DNA of 64,000 nt. It comes from JBALVT01 sp036960305. Lineage in GTDB: Bacteria > Pseudomonadota > Gammaproteobacteria > Pseudomonadales > Halieaceae. Below the pieces are notes generated by a model, which saw only the letters and a program-made list of their open reading frames with translations, was not told where the DNA came from and did no database searches. Position 1 is the first letter of the stretch, and each line of letters starts with the position of its first letter. Below, piece after piece: positions 53,471-61,904 of the stretch. The translations under genes and the position numbers were made by a program. The stretch lies in NCBI GenBank assembly GCA_036960305.1, contig JBALWA010000001.1, forward strand, positions 62,001-126,000. Reading direction: 5' to 3'.

Positions 53471-55285
53471 CTAGTGGGCCTTGAGAGCGCTTCCGTCAAA
53501 TGTGGCCGGCTGGAGTTCTCGTACAATACGCAGCTGGGGGTCCAGGCTGAGTAGTCCGGTATTGCCCCTGATGTGGACGTTCGGCCCGGCTTGTAGCTGG
53601 CTTAGCCGGGATTGAAGAAGATAGGCATCAGCGCCTAACGCGTTTAGGCGCGCGTAGTTATTATTGCCTTTGATCTCGCGATTGAGGGTTGTGCGCAGGG
53701 CGGGGTTTTCGTTGAGCAGCCAGGGCGTTTCCAATAGCTTGACGCCATTGAGGTCCTTGTCCCGTTTATCGGGTGTTCCCCGATAAATCGCCGAGGTCGC
53801 GTATACCGGTAACTCTCCAGCATAGTGGTAGGCTAACAGGGGCTTGAGCGAACGCGCTTCGGAGCCGTTCCGGCACAGTAAAAAGATGGCATCCAGGTCC
53901 TGGCGTCGCCGGGCGGTGAATTCAATATTGGTGGCGAGCATGCTACGAACATCTCTGGCACGTTGTTCGCTCTCGGGAAGATTGAGGGCGGTAGCCATAC
54001 TGCTGGAGTAGTCTTCCTGGCTGGAGTAGCTGGCCACCCCGCTTACCTGTCCCCCCAAAGCGGTCCATTGCTCCGTCAGGGCCTGTTCCATCTTGGAGCC
54101 CCAACTTCCTCCAGGGCGTATGATGACGGCTCTCCTGGCCCCTTCGCCAAAAGCGAGCCGCGCGATTTGCCCAGCCTCATCTTCTGGCGCGAGTGCCAGC
54201 TGAATCAGTGCGGTAGTGCTGGTTGGCAGTAAGCCCCCTATCTGGTTCAGTGTCAGAATGGGCGTCTGGCGATTCGGATGTTTCCCCAGTGTCGCAACGG
54301 CCTGTTTACTGAGTGGGCCGATAACCAACTGGGCGCCAGCTGACGTCGCTTCTTCATAGGCAGTTACCACGGAGTCATAGCGGTCGAGGTCCACTATCTG
54401 TAATTCCAGGGGGGCATCACCGGCCCGCTGAGACGTGTAGTAGTTGGCCAGATAGCCATCGCGTACGGCTTTTCCCGCCGGTGCGAGACGGCCGCTCAGG
54501 GGTAGCATGATGGCCACTTTTTCCAGGCTGGTGTTTTGTTGCAGTATGTACTCAAGCCCTCCGGGCAGTTTGCCGGCCGCAGGGTGAACGGGGTTTTCAG
54601 CGCGCCAGCGAGTGAGGCCTTGTCTGAGTGCGGCATCACTTTTTGACTCGGCTGTTAGCAGGGACAGGGTAATCCAGCCCTGCCATTGTCGGTCCGTAGT
54701 ACCGGTCATGGCGGCCCGTAGTTCTGCCGCAGGAGCGCGCTGTAGGTCATACCAGATGCTCTCTATCAGCGCGTCCGCCCCAGGCTGGCCTGCAGGAACA
54801 TTTTTCAATTGCAGGTCGCTGTAACGGGCGCTTTCGATGGGCTTTCCCGACATGCTCAGCATATACCGCTGAAAGTTATTGATCTTGCTTTGTATGGCTG
54901 GATCAAGAGATGACCGTGAGAGTGCCTCAAGTAGCTCTCTGGCCTCCGTCTGCTCTCCTTTCAAGTAGAGGATGCGGGCCTGGAGGTAGCCAAGGTATTG
55001 GCCATCTGTGGCGTTCGTCTGCTCCGGGGGGATGTCTGCGAGGGTATTCCCAGCGGCCATCCAGTCGAAAGCCAGCAGGTATTGCTCTGCCCGACTAAAC
55101 TGCGCGCTAAAGCGGGAGCGGGGGAGTGGAGCTGACGCCTCAACCACATCCTGGGGTGTCTGCTTGACTTCGTTGTCGGGGCTTTTTGTCTCCGGCCCGC
55201 CGGCACAGCCTGCAAGGACGGCTGCGATCACAATCATGCCGGATAATCGGGTCAATATTCGGTACGCTGGGAAGCTGGGTCTCAT
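53471..55285 (-). CDS. lpoA: Penicillin-binding protein activator LpoA
   Basis: Outer-membrane lipoprotein that spans the periplasm and stimulates PBP1A. 604 aa: signal with lipobox LAGC (Cys27), N-terminal TPR-like helical domain (about 55-240), and a C-terminal periplasmic-binding-protein fold (about 250-600) with VAIMLPLSGRLAPAGKAVRDGYLANYY and YATSAIYRG. Divergent from rsmI across 78 bp, the standard E. coli/Pseudomonas arrangement. Confidence 0.93.
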   Translation of the reverse strand: MRPSFPAYRILTRLSGMIVIAAVLAGCAGGPETKSPDNEVKQTPQDVVEASAPLPRSRFSAQFSRAEQYLLAFDWMAAGNTLADIPPEQTNATDGQYLGYLQARILYLKGEQTEARELLEALSRSSLDPAIQSKINNFQRYMLSMSGKPIESARYSDLQLKNVPAGQPGADALIESIWYDLQRAPAAELRAAMTGTTDRQWQGWITLSLLTAESKSDAALRQGLTRWRAENPVHPAAGKLPGGLEYILQQNTSLEKVAIMLPLSGRLAPAGKAVRDGYLANYYTSQRAGDAPLELQIVDLDRYDSVVTAYEEATSAGAQLVIGPLSKQAVATLGKHPNRQTPILTLNQIGGLLPTSTTALIQLALAPEDEAGQIARLAFGEGARRAVIIRPGGSWGSKMEQALTEQWTALGGQVSGVASYSSQEDYSSSMATALNLPESEQRARDVRSMLATNIEFTARRRQDLDAIFLLCRNGSEARSLKPLLAYHYAGELPVYATSAIYRGTPDKRDKDLNGVKLLETPWLLNENPALRTTLNREIKGNNNYARLNALGADAYLLQSRLSQLQAGPNVHIRGNTGLLSLDPQLRIVRELQPATFDGSALKAH

Positions 55286-55363
55286 GCTATTCTTCGCTGG
55301 TTCTCTCGGCTAACTTGAATTGTCGTTTTCCGGGTGTCATTTTCTATTGATAAGGAGGGATTC

Positions 55364-56197
55364 GTGGAATCCGGTCTCTATGTAGTCGCAACACCTATCG
55401 GAAATCTCGCTGATATGTCACCCCGGGCTGTACAGGTGCTGCGGGACGCAGATCTTATTGCGGCTGAGGATACCAGACATAGCCTGCGCTTGCTTCAGCA
55501 TTTCGGTATTACGACCCGGTTGAACGCTTATCACGACCACAGCGATGCGCGCACACTGGATAAAATCGGGCAATGCCTGTCCGGCGGTGGGGTCGTGGCG
55601 TTGATCTCCGACGCCGGAACTCCCCTGATCTCCGACCCGGGTTATCGCCTTGTGCGTTTTGCTCACGAACAGGCGTATACGGTGCGCTCGGTGCCGGGCC
55701 CTTGTGCTGCCATCGCGGCGCTCAGTGTGTCCGGACTGGCAACCGATCGTTTTTTGTTTGAGGGCTTTCTGCCGGCAAAAGCCGGCGCCAGGGAGAATCG
55801 CCTGGCGGACCTCAAATCGGAGCCGGCAACACTGATTTTTTATGAGGCACCGCACAGAATTCTGGAGAGCCTTGCCAGCCTGGTCAAGGTGTTCGGTGGT
55901 TCTCGCGAGGCCATGCTTGCGCGTGAAATTACCAAGGCCTTTGAAACGGTTAAGAGCGGTACACTGGAGCAGCTAGCGGCATTTGTGGCTGGCGACAGTA
56001 ATCAGCAGCGTGGGGAGATTGTGCTGGTTGTTGCCGGTCGCCGGCACGTAGAGGGTCGGTTGGACGAACAGACAGCTTCACTGTTGCGTCGACTGGCTGA
56101 AGAGTTGCCGGCCAAGCGGGCTGCTGCGGTCGTTGCGGAGCATACCGGCTTGCGCAAAAATGCGCTCTATCAGTTCCTGCTGGATGAAAAAGAATAG
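55364..56197 (+). CDS. rsmI: 16S rRNA 2'-O-methyltransferase RsmI
   Basis: Methylates the ribose of C1402 in 16S rRNA. Start GTG 55364 follows AAGGAGG with 5-base spacing and gives 277 aa; the upstream 10 residues are unlikely. Family motifs: LYVVATPIGNLADMSPRAV, AAEDTR, ISDAGTPLISDPGY, and VPGPCAAIAALSVSGL of the tetrapyrrole-methylase fold. Divergent from lpoA. RNase P RNA begins about 50 bp after its end. Confidence 0.96.
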   Translation: MESGLYVVATPIGNLADMSPRAVQVLRDADLIAAEDTRHSLRLLQHFGITTRLNAYHDHSDARTLDKIGQCLSGGGVVALISDAGTPLISDPGYRLVRFAHEQAYTVRSVPGPCAAIAALSVSGLATDRFLFEGFLPAKAGARENRLADLKSEPATLIFYEAPHRILESLASLVKVFGGSREAMLAREITKAFETVKSGTLEQLAAFVAGDSNQQRGEIVLVVAGRRHVEGRLDEQTASLLRRLAEELPAKRAAAVVAEHTGLRKNALYQFLLDEKE

Positions 56198-56214
56198 TCT
56201 GGTAGACGCAGTGC

Positions 56215-56243
56215 TTGCTGTTCGGTCTGGCTGGCGTTAGGCT
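56215..56243 (+). promoter_or_regulatory. Promoter of rnpB
   Basis: TTGCTG (56215-56220), 17-bp spacer, TAGGCT (56238-56243), GC-rich discriminator GTGCGC; predicted start near 56250 coincides with the 5' strand of RNase P helix P1. It overlaps the last bases after the rsmI gene. Confidence 0.6.
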
Positions 56244-56249
56244 GTGCGC

Positions 56250-56597
<348 letters not shown>

Positions 56598-56862
56598 AAC
56601 TTATCTTCTTCGCCACAGCGATGCTGTGCGCTCTGCCGGCGGCGCCCAGTATTCTATAGGTCCGCCGCTTATATTATTTACTGCTATCAAACCGTATTTT
56701 AAAGAAAAAAATAGACTTTAACTTAAAGTAGATCCTTAAGAAGAGGTGATACTGCCATGTTTTAGTGTGATTTTTACCACTTTTGGTTTGTGAGTACCTC
56801 CGCGCTGGGTTTCAAAAGTGCGCTAATTGTCTGAAATTAAAACGTTTTTTCCCCAACTTGTC
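56598..56862. other. Non-coding stretch between rnpB and the dcw promoter
   Basis: About 265 bp, AT-rich after 56680 (runs such as AAAGAAAAAAATAG), with no gene or tRNA that I can support and no clear terminator for rnpB. The AT-rich part lies just upstream of the dcw promoter and could act as an UP-element-like region. Confidence 0.5.
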
Positions 56863-56892
56863 TTGACAGTTTTCCTCTATCGAACCTATAGT
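56863..56892 (+). promoter_or_regulatory. Sigma-70 promoter of the dcw cluster (Pmra)
   Basis: Consensus -35 TTGACA (56863-56868), 18-bp spacer, -10 TATAGT (56887-56892). A transcription start near 56899 places the MraZ-box array at the very start of the transcript. It would drive mraZ and the downstream division and wall genes. Confidence 0.75.
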
Positions 56893-56900
56893 GTCGAGAA

Positions 56901-56940
56901 GTGGTAATAAGTGGGTAAATCTGGCTATTTGTGGAATTCA
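56901..56940 (+). promoter_or_regulatory. MraZ operator: four phased TGG repeats
   Basis: Four 10-bp units with TGG at 56902, 56912, 56922 and 56932 (GTGGTAATAA, GTGGGTAAAT, CTGGCTATTT, GTGGAATTCA). MraZ in other bacteria binds TGG(G/T)-type repeats with the same 10-bp period upstream of its own gene, so this is a strong candidate for autoregulation of the cluster. Confidence 0.75.
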
Positions 56941-56966
56941 CAGCCAGCTGAGTGGGGAAAAAGAGC

Positions 56967-57422
56967 GTGTTTCGAGGCGTACAGCACATCAACATGGATG
57001 CGAAGGGACGGTTGGCGATGCCAGCGCGTCAGCGCGAGCCATTGTTGTCCCAGTGCGCCGGTCAGATTGTGCTGACGATCGATACGCAATCTGCCTGTTT
57101 GGTGATTTATCCCCTGCCCGAGTGGGAGCGTGTAGAGAAGGAAATTCAAGGGCTGCCCGCATTAAAACCCGCCGTAAAACGCTTTCAGCGCCTGGTTCTG
57201 GGTTATGCAACGGATCTCGAGTTGGATGGTAATGGTCGGATGTTACTGCCGGCCCCCCTGCGTGAATATGCACAGCTGGACAAGAAACTGGTGTTGGTCG
57301 GCCAGGGCAACAAGCTTGAATTGTGGTCTGAGGCGCTCTGGTTGGCTGAGCGTGATCAGGCATTGTCGGAGTCCGGTCCTGAGGCCGAGCTACCCGACGA
57401 ACTGATTTCCCTGACCCTGTAG
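56967..57422 (+). CDS. mraZ: Transcriptional regulator MraZ
   Basis: Ring-forming DNA-binding protein that represses the dcw operon in E. coli. GTG 56967 gives the canonical start (MFRGVQHINMDAKGRLAMPAR) and 151 aa; a GTG 15 bp upstream is possible. Two SpoVT/AbrB-like halves are visible, each with a DAKGRLAMPAR / DGNGRMLLPAPLR motif (about 11-21 and 85-97). First gene of mraZ-rsmH-ftsL-ftsI-murE-murF-mraY, next gene 9 bp later. Confidence 0.95.
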   Translation: MFRGVQHINMDAKGRLAMPARQREPLLSQCAGQIVLTIDTQSACLVIYPLPEWERVEKEIQGLPALKPAVKRFQRLVLGYATDLELDGNGRMLLPAPLREYAQLDKKLVLVGQGNKLELWSEALWLAERDQALSESGPEAELPDELISLTL

Positions 57423-57431
57423 GTGGGCGAC

Positions 57432-58349
57432 ATGCATCAAACGGTTTTGTTACGAGAGGCGGTTCAGGCTCTGGTGACTAACCCCGCGGGCTGTTACGTC
57501 GATGGGACTTTCGGCCGGGGTGGGCACAGTAATTACCTACTGGAAAATATCGATCAGAATGGGCGACTGCTGGGTGTGGATAAAGATCCCGCCGCGGAGG
57601 TGGTGGCCAAACAGTTGGAATTGAGCGATCCCCGTTTTCAATTTTTTCACGGGTCTTTCGCTCTACTTCCCCATCAACTGCGTGGGATGGGGATCGACGC
57701 AGTTGATGGTATTTTACTGGACCTGGGTGTGTCCAGCCCGCAGCTGGAAGAGGCGGAGCGTGGTTTTAGTTTTCTTCACGATGGTCCTCTGGATATGCGC
57801 ATGGATACCACACGCGGTGAAACAGCTGCCCAGTGGCTGTCTTACGCGAGTATGCAGGATATCGCGACTGTCCTGAAAGAGTATGGCGAGGAGCGTTTTT
57901 CCCGCCGAATTGCCACGGCCATCGTCGAGGCAAGAGAAGAAGAGCCGATTACGACAACGGCCAGGTTGGCAAGGTTAGTCAGCGAAGCTAACCCCAAGTG
58001 GGAAAGGCACAAGCATCCGGCAACCCGCTCATTTCAGGCGATTCGAATTCAGATCAATCGCGAGCTTGATGATTTAAAGGATTTGTTGGCGGACTCCCTG
58101 GATATGTTAAGGGTGGGCGGGCGTCTCGTGGTAATCAGTTTTCACTCACTGGAAGATCGTTTGGTTAAGCGCTATATGCGGGACATGGCCAGGGGAGACG
58201 AGATTCCAGTGGGTGTTCCTATCAGGGACAGCGCGCTGAACAGACGCATGAAGTTGGTTGGTAAGGCGGTGAAAGCCAGCAATGAAGAAGTGGCAGATAA
58301 CGTTAGATCGCGCAGTGCAATCATGCGTGTGGCGGAAAAAATAAGCTGA
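57432..58349 (+). CDS. rsmH: 16S rRNA N4-methyltransferase RsmH
   Basis: Methylates N4 of C1402 in 16S rRNA, the same nucleotide whose ribose is modified by RsmI, encoded 1.2 kb upstream. ATG 57432 follows AGGTGG; 305 aa. SAM loop DGTFGRGGHS, LDLGVSSPQLEEAERGFSF, and the C-terminal ISFHSLEDRLVKRYM are the family signature. Part of the dcw cluster. Confidence 0.97.
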   Translation: MHQTVLLREAVQALVTNPAGCYVDGTFGRGGHSNYLLENIDQNGRLLGVDKDPAAEVVAKQLELSDPRFQFFHGSFALLPHQLRGMGIDAVDGILLDLGVSSPQLEEAERGFSFLHDGPLDMRMDTTRGETAAQWLSYASMQDIATVLKEYGEERFSRRIATAIVEAREEEPITTTARLARLVSEANPKWERHKHPATRSFQAIRIQINRELDDLKDLLADSLDMLRVGGRLVVISFHSLEDRLVKRYMRDMARGDEIPVGVPIRDSALNRRMKLVGKAVKASNEEVADNVRSRSAIMRVAEKIS

Positions 58350-58372
58350 CAGTTGTTGTCAGGCGGGCGGGT

Positions 58373-58687
58373 ATGGCGAAGAAGTCTACAGTGGTAACAG
58401 TGACAGCAGGGGGTGGCTATCGACACCTTTTTTGGCTGAACGCTGCCCTGCTGAGTTTGATTTTGCTCTCGGCTTTTGGGGTAATTCTTTCAACCCACAA
58501 CTGCCGTGAAGTCTATGCCAAATTACAGGTGTTGGAGGCATCGCAATGGTATTTGCAGGAAGACTACGGTCGGCTGTTGCTGGAGCAGAGCACCTGGGCT
58601 TCACATTACCGGGTTGAACAGGTCGCTAGACGCGATTTGGGTATGCATGCGCCGGCAGCTGCAAGTCAGCGAGTGGTGATTCAGTGA
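58373..58687 (+). CDS. ftsL: Cell division protein FtsL
   Basis: Bitopic divisome protein that forms a complex with FtsB and FtsQ and activates FtsWI. 104 aa: short cytoplasmic basic segment, one transmembrane helix (about 18-40), and a periplasmic leucine-zipper coiled coil (about 45-85) ending in a conserved RVEQVARRDLGM. Overlaps ftsI by 4 bp (GTGA). Confidence 0.92.
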   Translation: MAKKSTVVTVTAGGGYRHLFWLNAALLSLILLSAFGVILSTHNCREVYAKLQVLEASQWYLQEDYGRLLLEQSTWASHYRVEQVARRDLGMHAPAAASQRVVIQ

Positions 58688-60411
58688 AGGCGGCAAAGTT
58701 GAAGCCAGTGGCCGTTTGGCGCTTTTATACCGTGCTGGCGGTTCTGGTGGTCTTCCTGATCCTGCTAGTGGGACGCGTGCTGTCTTTGCAGGTGCTGGAT
58801 ACTGACCGTGGACATGAGTTTCTTCAGGGTCAGGGCGAGATGCGTGCCGTGAGAACCATGGAGATTCCCGCCTATAGGGGGATGATATCTGATCGCCGCG
58901 GCGAGCCGTTGGCTGTCAGTACCCCGGTCGTTTCTATCTGGGCGAATCCATCCATTTTACACTCCTCCGAACGACTGCCTGATCTGGCGGCTGCGCTGCG
59001 TATGGATCTGGGAGACCTGAAGGACAAACTGCAGCGTTACCGTGGGAAGCAGTTCATGTATCTGTTGCGCCACAGTGTGCCTGCAGATGCACGAAAAGTT
59101 CTTGAGATGCGTATCGCGGGTGTCTACGGTGAACGGGAGTACCGACGGTTTTACCCTGCAGGCGAAGTTGCAGCCCATGTGGTGGGTTTTACCAATGTGG
59201 ATGACGAAGGTATTACGGGGCTCGAATTGGCCTACGAAGATTGGTTGCAAGGGGAGCCGGGTAAGAAGAAGATCATCAAGGATTTACACGGCGATGTGGT
59301 ACGCGATATTGGTGTTCTGCAGCCGGCTCGTCCAGGTAAAGATCTGGTACTGAGTATCGATCTGCGCTTGCAGTACCTGCAGCATCGCGAACTTCAGCGC
59401 GCTATGACGGTCACCGGTGCGGCTTCCGGCACGATTGTGACACTGGATAGCCGTACCGGTGAGATTCTCGCCATGGTCAATTCGCCTGTCTACAATCCGA
59501 ATAGTCGCAAGGGCGTGAAAGCGTCAAGTATGCGTAACCGGGCGCTCACTGACGTCTACGAGCCGGGTTCCACCATGAAGCCGCTGACGGTTTCGGCAGC
59601 GTTGGAAACGGGGCGCTATACGACGGATACGGTCATAGACACTTCTCCCGGGCGTATCAGGGTAGGCCGAAAAACCTTGCCCGATCCACGTAATTACGGC
59701 GAGATTAGTGTTTCGCGCGTCGTGGAAAAATCCAGCCAGGTTGGAATTACCAAGATTGCACTTGATATTGGCCACGAGCCTATCTGGGATATGTTCAATC
59801 GCTTTGGTCTCGGGCAATCGACAGGTATTGGCTTTCCCGGTGAAAGCAGCGGCATTTTACCTAACCGCCCCAAGTGGCACGCCATTGAGAAAGTGACGCT
59901 GGCATTTGGCTACGGACTGACTGCAACGCCGCTGCAAGTGGCTCACGCTTATACGGTGTTTGCCAACGAGGGCGTGCAGCCAGCAGTTTCCTTGCTGGCG
60001 CTCACAGACGAGATTCCTGAAGGCAGGGTTGTTCTCACTCCGGAACTTGCGCGCACGATGCTGCAGGTACTGGAGAGGGTCACCGGCGAGAACGGTACAG
60101 CCAGAAAAGCGCGGGTACCGGGTTATAGTGTTGGCGGCAAGACCGGTACAGTGCACAAGGTGGGGCCTGGTGGCTACGCTGACGATAAATATGTGGCCCT
60201 GTTTGCCGGTGTAGCGCCGATCGATAATCCGCGCATCGTAACCGTCGTGGTGCTAAATGAGCCAAAGGGTGAGGCGCATGGTGGAGGTTCCGCTGCGGCC
60301 CCCGTCTTTTCCCGTGTAACCCAGGGCGCTTTACGACTGTTGAACGTGCCACCTTCGGAGCCTGAGTCAGTGATTGCAGGCAGGCCGGTTCGTCGTGGGG
60401 GGGCGGTATAG
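58684..60411 (+). CDS. ftsI: Septal transpeptidase FtsI (PBP3)
   Basis: Class B penicillin-binding protein that crosslinks septal peptidoglycan; target of cephalexin and aztreonam. GTG start, 575 aa: N-terminal helix (about 15-37), pedestal domain, transpeptidase domain (about 240-560). Active-site motifs: SxxK at Ser296-Lys299 (GSTMKP), second motif Ser350-Ser351-Gln352 (KSSQVG) where SxN is expected, and KTG at 486-488. The Asn-to-Gln change is clear in the DNA (TCC AGC CAG). The other landmarks (RGGAV tail, HGGGSAAAPVF) are normal. Overlaps ftsL and precedes murE. Confidence 0.96.
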   Translation: MKAAKLKPVAVWRFYTVLAVLVVFLILLVGRVLSLQVLDTDRGHEFLQGQGEMRAVRTMEIPAYRGMISDRRGEPLAVSTPVVSIWANPSILHSSERLPDLAAALRMDLGDLKDKLQRYRGKQFMYLLRHSVPADARKVLEMRIAGVYGEREYRRFYPAGEVAAHVVGFTNVDDEGITGLELAYEDWLQGEPGKKKIIKDLHGDVVRDIGVLQPARPGKDLVLSIDLRLQYLQHRELQRAMTVTGAASGTIVTLDSRTGEILAMVNSPVYNPNSRKGVKASSMRNRALTDVYEPGSTMKPLTVSAALETGRYTTDTVIDTSPGRIRVGRKTLPDPRNYGEISVSRVVEKSSQVGITKIALDIGHEPIWDMFNRFGLGQSTGIGFPGESSGILPNRPKWHAIEKVTLAFGYGLTATPLQVAHAYTVFANEGVQPAVSLLALTDEIPEGRVVLTPELARTMLQVLERVTGENGTARKARVPGYSVGGKTGTVHKVGPGGYADDKYVALFAGVAPIDNPRIVTVVVLNEPKGEAHGGGSAAAPVFSRVTQGALRLLNVPPSEPESVIAGRPVRRGGAV

Positions 60412-60413
60412 TG

Positions 60414-61904
60414 ATGCCTGCCATGCAAGGCGATACATCAGCGGTTGCGCTTTCATTTTTGCTCGATGACAACCGTCATGCTTTTGACAATGTCATGATT
60501 ACAGGCATTCAGCTTGATAGCCGCAAGGTATCTGACGGCGACCTGTTTCTCGCACTTCCCGGTGATTTACATGACGGTCGCCAGTTCATTGAGCAGGCTG
60601 TGGCGAATGGCGCGGCGGCTGTGATTGCCGAGGCGCCTGTGGCCGGTTTTGTCGATCAAATTCCCGTCCCCCTCATTGAAGTGATGGAGCTGGGACAGGA
60701 AGCGGGGTGTATAGCCTCCCGTTTTTATGCCAATCCCAGCAGCGACATGCATGTGGTGGGTGTAACCGGCACCAACGGGAAAACCACAACCACGGCATTG
60801 ATCGCCCAGTTGGGTCGACGGCTGAATCGAACCGTCGGCGTGATAGGTACGCTGGGTTGTAGTCTTGACGGCAGTGTTTCGGCAGCTGCCAATACCACGC
60901 CTGATCCCGTGTCCATGCAGGGACAGTTGTCGCAGTGGCGTGATCAAGGTGTTTCTGCTGTAGCGATGGAGGTCTCGTCCCATGCCCTGGTCCAGGGGCG
61001 CGTCAGCGGTACCCGGTTCGAAACGGCAGTGTTCACCAATCTCAGCCGTGACCATCTTGATTATCACGGCAGTATGGAAGCCTACGGTCGAGCCAAGATG
61101 CAGCTGTTTACCGTAGAGGGCTTGCGTCACGCCGTGGTGAATCTGGATGACGATTACGCCGCCGGGGTGTTGGCCATCATTCCGGCCGGGGTCAAGAAAT
61201 TGACCTATTCGGCCGCGGGGAATACCGCAGCGGATGTCGTGTTTGAGGCCGTGCATTTCAATGCTGACGGTGTCAGTGCTCGCCTGCGAACGCCCTGGGG
61301 GTCCAGAGACTGCACAAGCCCGTTGAGAGGGGGATTCAATCTCTCAAACCTGGCAGCGGCAATTGCCGTATTACTGCTGGCTGGCGAAGACCTGGATACC
61401 CTGCTGGCTGCTGTTCCGAACCTGCAAGCCGTTCCAGGCCGAATGCAGCCCGTCTCGGTTGAAGGGGGTTTACAGGTACTTGTCGATTACGCCCACACAC
61501 CGGCGGCGCTGGAGCAGGCGTTACTTGCCTTGCGCCCACATGTTGCGGGCCGCCTGCTTACCGTCTTTGGTTGTGGTGGAGACAGGGATCGGGGAAAACG
61601 CTCGGTGATGGGTCGGCTGGCTTGCGAGCTTTCGGACCGGGTATTTATCACCAGCGATAACCCCAGAAGTGAACATCCGCTGGCTATTTTGCGGGATATT
61701 GAATCGGGCTGCACAGGTTCCTACCAGCTTATAGAGGACAGGGCAGAAGCGATACACGCAGCCCTTGCTGAGGCCGTGGCCGGGGATTGTGTGTTGGTGG
61801 CTGGTAAGGGGCACGAGAATTACCAGCTTATCGATAACGAACGGCATTACTTCAGTGACGAGCAGCAGATTCAGCAGTACCTGGCCGGGAGGCGACTCAC
61901 ATGA
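60414..61904 (+). CDS. murE: UDP-MurNAc-tripeptide synthetase MurE (meso-DAP type)
   Basis: Adds meso-diaminopimelate to UDP-MurNAc-L-Ala-D-Glu. ATG 60414 follows a GTG at 60411, which is an equally possible start; 496 aa. P-loop GTNGKT begins at Gly119; the DAP-specificity motif DNPR is at 415-418 (DNPRSEHP), so the third peptide residue is DAP and not lysine. GKGHE near the end binds the nucleotide. Overlaps murF by 4 bp. Confidence 0.95.
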   Translation: MPAMQGDTSAVALSFLLDDNRHAFDNVMITGIQLDSRKVSDGDLFLALPGDLHDGRQFIEQAVANGAAAVIAEAPVAGFVDQIPVPLIEVMELGQEAGCIASRFYANPSSDMHVVGVTGTNGKTTTTALIAQLGRRLNRTVGVIGTLGCSLDGSVSAAANTTPDPVSMQGQLSQWRDQGVSAVAMEVSSHALVQGRVSGTRFETAVFTNLSRDHLDYHGSMEAYGRAKMQLFTVEGLRHAVVNLDDDYAAGVLAIIPAGVKKLTYSAAGNTAADVVFEAVHFNADGVSARLRTPWGSRDCTSPLRGGFNLSNLAAAIAVLLLAGEDLDTLLAAVPNLQAVPGRMQPVSVEGGLQVLVDYAHTPAALEQALLALRPHVAGRLLTVFGCGGDRDRGKRSVMGRLACELSDRVFITSDNPRSEHPLAILRDIESGCTGSYQLIEDRAEAIHAALAEAVAGDCVLVAGKGHENYQLIDNERHYFSDEQQIQQYLAGRRLT

